A DNA stretch of 10,386 nucleotides from Wenzhouxiangellaceae bacterium. GTDB lineage: Bacteria > Pseudomonadota > Gammaproteobacteria > Xanthomonadales > Wenzhouxiangellaceae. Below are positions 7,311 to 10,386 of this stretch, in pieces (the stretch's first letter is position 1; each line of letters opens with the position of its first letter). The DNA lies in assembly GCA_023258355.1 (NCBI GenBank), contig JALQZL010000050.1, positions 1 to 10,386 of the forward strand, given 5' to 3'. The notes under the pieces were generated by a model. The model was not told the origin of the DNA, did no database searches, and saw only the letters and a list, made by a program, of their open reading frames with translations. Both the position numbers and the translations under genes were made by a program.

Positions 7311-7841
7311 ATGGTCTTTCCGGTATTCATCGGTATGGGCAGCAATGAGGGGGATTCCCAGACGATCTTGCAGCACGCGCTTGATCGAATCGGGCACTTG
7401 CCCAACACCACACTAGAAAAGGTATCCCCCACGTATTGGACGCCGCCTTGGGGCGTGAGTACACCACAGGCAGATTATTTGAATGCCGTTGTCTTAATCC
7501 GGACATCGATGGCACCACATGATCTTCTGATGGCTTTGCAGGTCATTGAAAGCGATCTTGGTCGCGTGCGATCCCAGGAGCGCTACGCGCCAAGGACGCT
7601 AGATCTGGATCTTTTGGTGTATGGGGATGCAGTGATTGACGATGAGGCGTTGACAGTGCCTCATCCTAGGTTGTCACAGCGTGCGTTCGTGCTGATCCCC
7701 TTATCAGACATCGCGCCCAAGGCAGCGATTCCCACCATGGACCGGGTCGACTACCTGATCGATGCGCTGGACGAGGATGCCATGGACGGCATCCGCCCAG
7801 CACAGTTGGCACTTCGGCTGACGCCTAAGCAGAGCCCATAG
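7311..7841 (+). CDS. folK: HPPK, 6-hydroxymethyl-dihydropterin pyrophosphokinase
   Basis: Transfers pyrophosphate from ATP to 6-hydroxymethyl-7,8-dihydropterin in folate synthesis, in the cytoplasm. The protein has 176 residues (E. coli about 159). Seen: the N-terminal strand with GMGSNEGD (8-15), the pterin-side segment TPPWG (44-48), the family signature RYAPRTLDLDLL (91-102) with Mg-binding D98 and D100, and PHPR (117-120) leading into RAFVLIPL. The pcnB-folK order is widespread in gammaproteobacteria, and the 9-base gap suggests translational coupling; no strong SD precedes the ATG. The last 17 bases overlap the end of the opposing ParA gene. Confidence 0.96.
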   Translation: MVFPVFIGMGSNEGDSQTILQHALDRIGHLPNTTLEKVSPTYWTPPWGVSTPQADYLNAVVLIRTSMAPHDLLMALQVIESDLGRVRSQERYAPRTLDLDLLVYGDAVIDDEALTVPHPRLSQRAFVLIPLSDIAPKAAIPTMDRVDYLIDALDEDAMDGIRPAQLALRLTPKQSP

Positions 7842-8463
7842 AGCGCTTACTTTTCACCCATCGGACAATGTCGTCCCACTGTCCCCAGTCTTCTCCAGCC
7901 AAATACTCCGGTAGGTCACTGACCCCTAGGCCGCGCTCGAAGGCTCGAACATAATTCATTGAGTCTCGAAGCTGTCCTACCACCGGCACCCGGTAGTCAT
8001 CCATAAACCCAGTCAGCTCTCGGTAGACAATGGTATTGGGCTTGACCCGATTGGCCACCAGGCCAAGTTTGGTTTTTTTAGATGCGATTGGCTTCAGTGT
8101 GAGTGTCTTTTCTAAGAAACGCCAAGCCGCTGCCATATCGATGGGTGAGGGCAGTAGCGGCATCAGCGCAGTTTGCGCCTTGTTTAGGAGCTTGGATAGC
8201 TCTGCCCCATAGACGCCTGCGGGGGTGTCGACCACAAGAATGTCTGTTCCCGCTGGGGCTTTGAGTCCACTGGCTTTGCTAACAGCGTGAATTTCGGGAT
8301 AATCTTCACCTCGCTCTGCCAGCCAATCTGTGGCTGAGCACTGGGGATCTAAGTCGGCCAAGGCCACGTTATAGCCCTCCCAAGCCAGCGCAGAAGCGAG
8401 CCCGGTTGCGACCGTTGTTTTGCCACAGCCGCCTTTGGCATTAATTACAGCAATGGTACGCAT
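7825..8463 (-). CDS. Orphan ParA/MinD-type ATPase
   Basis: Small ParA-family ATPase of 212 residues. Relatives form nucleotide-dependent dimers and position DNA or protein cargo in the cell. Motifs: deviant Walker A KGGCGKTT (10-17) with signature lysine K10 and K15, Walker A' DLDPQ (37-41) with D39, and Walker B DILVVDTPAG (74-83). There is no N-terminal DNA-binding extension, as in chromosomal Soj, McdA-like and other short ParAs. No ParB, parS-like palindrome, chemotaxis or carboxysome gene lies next to it, so its cargo is unknown. The gene stands alone: it is divergent from the MFS transporter gene and convergent with folK. Read from the minus strand, AAAGGA (complement of 8474-8479) precedes the ATG by 10 bases. 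A plasmid partition role is unlikely given the housekeeping neighbours. Confidence 0.9.
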   Translation of the reverse strand: MRTIAVINAKGGCGKTTVATGLASALAWEGYNVALADLDPQCSATDWLAERGEDYPEIHAVSKASGLKAPAGTDILVVDTPAGVYGAELSKLLNKAQTALMPLLPSPIDMAAAWRFLEKTLTLKPIASKKTKLGLVANRVKPNTIVYRELTGFMDDYRVPVVGQLRDSMNYVRAFERGLGVSDLPEYLAGEDWGQWDDIVRWVKSKRSMGSA

Positions 8464-8557
8464 GCTTTATGAATCCTTTGTTGTTGGTTGAGCACTCCGT
8501 GAGGAGAAATGTGGGGCATCCGGCGCTTCTTTTCAAGCGTTGTCATCACCACAGGCA

Positions 8558-8563
8558 TACAAT
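8558..8563 (+). promoter_or_regulatory. Possible -10 box for the MFS gene
   Basis: TACAAT matches the -10 consensus at 5 of 6 positions. A transcript from it would begin at about 8570, the first base of the most likely ATG, so the mRNA could be leaderless. No good -35 is visible at 16-18 bases. It lies in the roughly 105-base divergent region 8464-8569, in which I see no other clear regulatory site. Confidence 0.2.
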
Positions 8564-8569
8564 AACAGC

Positions 8570-9880
8570 ATGAGCGCCCAACCGTCACCGCGTGCTGCCC
8601 GACTTCCCTTTATCGCACGGACGCTCATGCCCCGAGAAATCGCAGCCAATGCCACCATGGCGATGGCTTTGGGCTCCATTGAAGGGGGTCTGGTGGGCGT
8701 CGTGGTCAAGACCCAATTCGGCGCAGTGGCTGATCCTGTCTGGGTCAATTTGGCCGTTGCTACGGTGGCAGGCGCACCGGCTTTTGCCAACCTGGCCTCG
8801 CTCACTATCTCTGAAATGGCCGAAGGTAAAGACAAAACGGCTTGGGTATCCACGCTACAAGCGCTGACCGCTTTATTTTGTTTGGCAATGGCTGTGGTGC
8901 CAGAGACTGTTTGGGGACTGTGGCTCATCACAGGGCTAATGGTGGGTGCGCGGCTGGCTTGGGCGGGAGTGATTACGCTGCGCTCAGCCATTTGGCGGGC
9001 CAATTTTCCACGTCACGTCAGAGGCCAAATCACTGGGCGGATTACTGTTATTTACTCGCTTGTGATCGCTGTGAGCGCCGGTGTGACTGGCTTTTTGATG
9101 AATCATTGGCCTGAGGTCTGGCGCCTGACCTTCCCAGTGGCAGGGGTGATGGGCCTGATCGCGGCATGGCGATATCAACGGGTTCGGATTCGAATGGGCG
9201 CACGGTTGAGAAAACAAGAGCTCGATCAGGCCGCTACTCGCACCGGCGGGCAACTCAGACAAAGCGTGGCAATCTTAAAAAACGACCACTGGTATCGACG
9301 TTACATGATGACCATGTTCGCCTTTGGCAGTGGCAATCTTATGGTGATCGCACTGTTGGTGGTGTTACTGACCGAACAGTTTGGTGTGAGCCGGTTTTCT
9401 CAAGTCATGATCACCACAACCTTGCCATTGCTGTGTCTTTCAATATTCACCCCGATCTGGGCCAAGCGCTTAGATGCTGTGCATATTTTGGATTACCGGG
9501 CACGCCAAGCCTGGACGTTTGTCCTGGCGGTGGGCCTATTTGCATTCTCTGCTGTCTTTGATTGGATTTTTGGGTTTTGGTTAGGTGCGCTGGCGCTGGG
9601 GGCGGCTTTTGCTGGTGGCAAACTGGGTTGGAATTTGGGTCACAACGACTTTGCCAGTGACGAGCAATCAACGCTCTATATGGGAATCCACGTAACCTTA
9701 ACCGGCTTGCGAGGCTTGTTTGCCCCATTGATTGGTGTCCTTGTCTACCAGCAATTAGAGTTCATAGGCGAGGGTCTGGGCCGATTCGTTCTGTTATTCC
9801 CACTGACCCTCACGCTGGGTGGCGCCACCACTTTTGTGATCCTCGCTCGATGGCGACGTCGATCACTTCAAGCGGCTTGA
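8570..9880 (+). CDS. Major facilitator superfamily transporter, substrate unknown
   Basis: Inner-membrane protein of 436 residues from the ATG at 8570; an in-frame TTG at 8540 would add 10 polar residues. I count twelve hydrophobic segments at roughly 25-47, 58-80, 92-112, 114-136, 157-178, 184-203, 247-268, 274-297, 312-334, 336-355, 373-393 and 404-426. A basic cytoplasmic loop (about 204-245) between helices 6 and 7 gives the standard 6+6 MFS layout. Charged short loops such as FPRHVRGQITGR (146-157) and the helix-11 region YMGIHVTLTGLRG (370-382) may serve as family markers. I cannot assign a substrate and do not recognise a named subfamily. The start lacks a clear SD. The gene diverges from parA, and its last 13 bases overlap the end of prlC on the other strand. 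Confidence 0.85.
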   Translation: MSAQPSPRAARLPFIARTLMPREIAANATMAMALGSIEGGLVGVVVKTQFGAVADPVWVNLAVATVAGAPAFANLASLTISEMAEGKDKTAWVSTLQALTALFCLAMAVVPETVWGLWLITGLMVGARLAWAGVITLRSAIWRANFPRHVRGQITGRITVIYSLVIAVSAGVTGFLMNHWPEVWRLTFPVAGVMGLIAAWRYQRVRIRMGARLRKQELDQAATRTGGQLRQSVAILKNDHWYRRYMMTMFAFGSGNLMVIALLVVLLTEQFGVSRFSQVMITTTLPLLCLSIFTPIWAKRLDAVHILDYRARQAWTFVLAVGLFAFSAVFDWIFGFWLGALALGAAFAGGKLGWNLGHNDFASDEQSTLYMGIHVTLTGLRGLFAPLIGVLVYQQLEFIGEGLGRFVLLFPLTLTLGGATTFVILARWRRRSLQAA

Positions 9881-10386
9881 TCGATGCCATAAGCAGCCAA
9901 CAGTGGTTCGAGTCTGGGCTCTCTTCCGGCGAAAGCGATCCACGACTCACTCATCGGACGGCTGCCCCCGACGCTTAAAATCGTGTCAGCCAGTCGCTGT
10001 CCGAGCGTGTTGTCATACATCCCAGTCGACTCAAACACATCAAAGGCATCCCGTGCCAGCCGTTCTGCCCAGAGATAACTATAGTAGCCAGCGGAATATC
10101 CACCGTTGAATAGATGGGACAAGCTCATCACAAACCGGTTGTAGTCAGGACTTTGGGCAACAGCCACTGTGGCTTCCACTTGCCTGGCTAACTCAATAGG
10201 ATCGCCATCGTGCTGCTGATGAAGCGTTAAATCAGTCATCGCAAATTGAATTTGCCTCAGCAAAGCCATGGCGCCTTGGAACTGACGATTGGCGCGAAGA
10301 CTTTGTAGTTCTTTTCTGGGTAAGGGCTCACCCGTTTGATAATGCAGAGCATAGGTATCCAGCGCCTCAGCTGCCATTGACCATCC
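9868..10386 (-). CDS. prlC: Oligopeptidase A (M3 metallopeptidase), C-terminal part
   Basis: C-terminal 172 residues of a zinc oligopeptidase that degrades short peptides, including cleaved signal peptides, in the cytoplasm. The frame stays open to the window edge, so the ATG at 10377 is internal. E. coli PrlC has 680 residues; about three quarters, including the HEXXH zinc site, lie outside. Seen: HYQTGEPLP, which matches the same phrase in M3 enzymes, then FQGAMALLRQ, and the conserved LFNGGYSAGYYSYLWAE block whose tyrosines line the substrate site, followed by GGSRPM and the closing GREPRLEPLLAAYGI. All features expected of this part are intact. I favour prlC over the related dcp because this tail matches PrlC better. 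It converges on and overlaps the MFS gene by 13 bases. Confidence 0.93.
   Translation of the reverse strand, partial: GWSMAAEALDTYALHYQTGEPLPRKELQSLRANRQFQGAMALLRQIQFAMTDLTLHQQHDGDPIELARQVEATVAVAQSPDYNRFVMSLSHLFNGGYSAGYYSYLWAERLARDAFDVFESTGMYDNTLGQRLADTILSVGGSRPMSESWIAFAGREPRLEPLLAAYGIDQAA

Noticed and set aside
7078..7416. 112-residue open frame across the pcnB-folK junction
   Set aside because: It is out of frame with both well-supported genes and has no domain-like features.
7825..8463. Plasmid or integrated-element partition locus
   Set aside because: There is no ParB, replication gene, integrase or parS-like palindrome, and housekeeping genes flank it directly.
8524..8539. CGCTT/AAGCG hairpin upstream of the MFS gene
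   Set aside because: A 5-bp stem with a 6-base loop is expected by chance, and its position suits neither a terminator nor an obvious operator.
8533..9003. 156-residue open frame antisense to the MFS gene
   Set aside because: Its Ala/Ser/Thr-rich composition is typical of a reverse-strand shadow, it has no recognisable motif, and the opposing frame has clear membrane helices.

Overview
The window is ordinary, gene-dense chromosomal DNA from a gammaproteobacterium. The evidence is the set of genes and their pairings: dapA followed by a BamC lipoprotein gene, pcnB followed by folK, a Bcp peroxiredoxin gene beside dapA, and an oligopeptidase A (PrlC) gene. Their products read like recognisable relatives of the E. 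coli proteins. I see no insertion sequence, phage gene, CRISPR array, tRNA or rRNA. No gene-free stretch reaches 300 bases; the longest is about 105.

Layout from left to right. The 3' three quarters of clpB (+) enters at the left edge and ends at 1933. It converges on a two-gene minus-strand unit, bcp then a PIN-PhoH ATPase gene (3907 down to 1973, genes 12 bases apart). A 91-base divergent region, with a good sigma-70-type promoter for bcp, separates that unit from dapA-bamC (+, 3999-5530), whose coding regions overlap. fdxA (-, 5572-5895) converges on bamC and diverges from pcnB-folK (+, about 5973-7841). folK overlaps tail to tail with an orphan ParA-type ATPase gene (-, 7825-8463). A 12-helix MFS transporter gene (+, about 8570-9880) diverges from parA and overlaps tail to tail with prlC (-), which runs off the right edge.

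Roles. This is housekeeping: protein disaggregation (ClpB), peptide breakdown (PrlC), peroxide defence (Bcp), RNA processing and decay (PIN-PhoH, PcnB), lysine/diaminopimelate synthesis (DapA), outer-membrane protein assembly (BamC), electron transfer (FdxA) and folate synthesis (FolK). The parA and MFS genes are the only ones without a firm role.

I found no convincing new multi-gene system. The points worth a second look are: a DapA that lacks most residues of the lysine feedback site while keeping the catalytic ones; a BamC reduced to one folded domain; a pcnB with no ATG or GTG start available, recalling the rare AUU start of E. coli pcnB; a Bcp without the usual resolving cysteine; and a ParA ATPase with no adjacent ParB or cargo adaptor.
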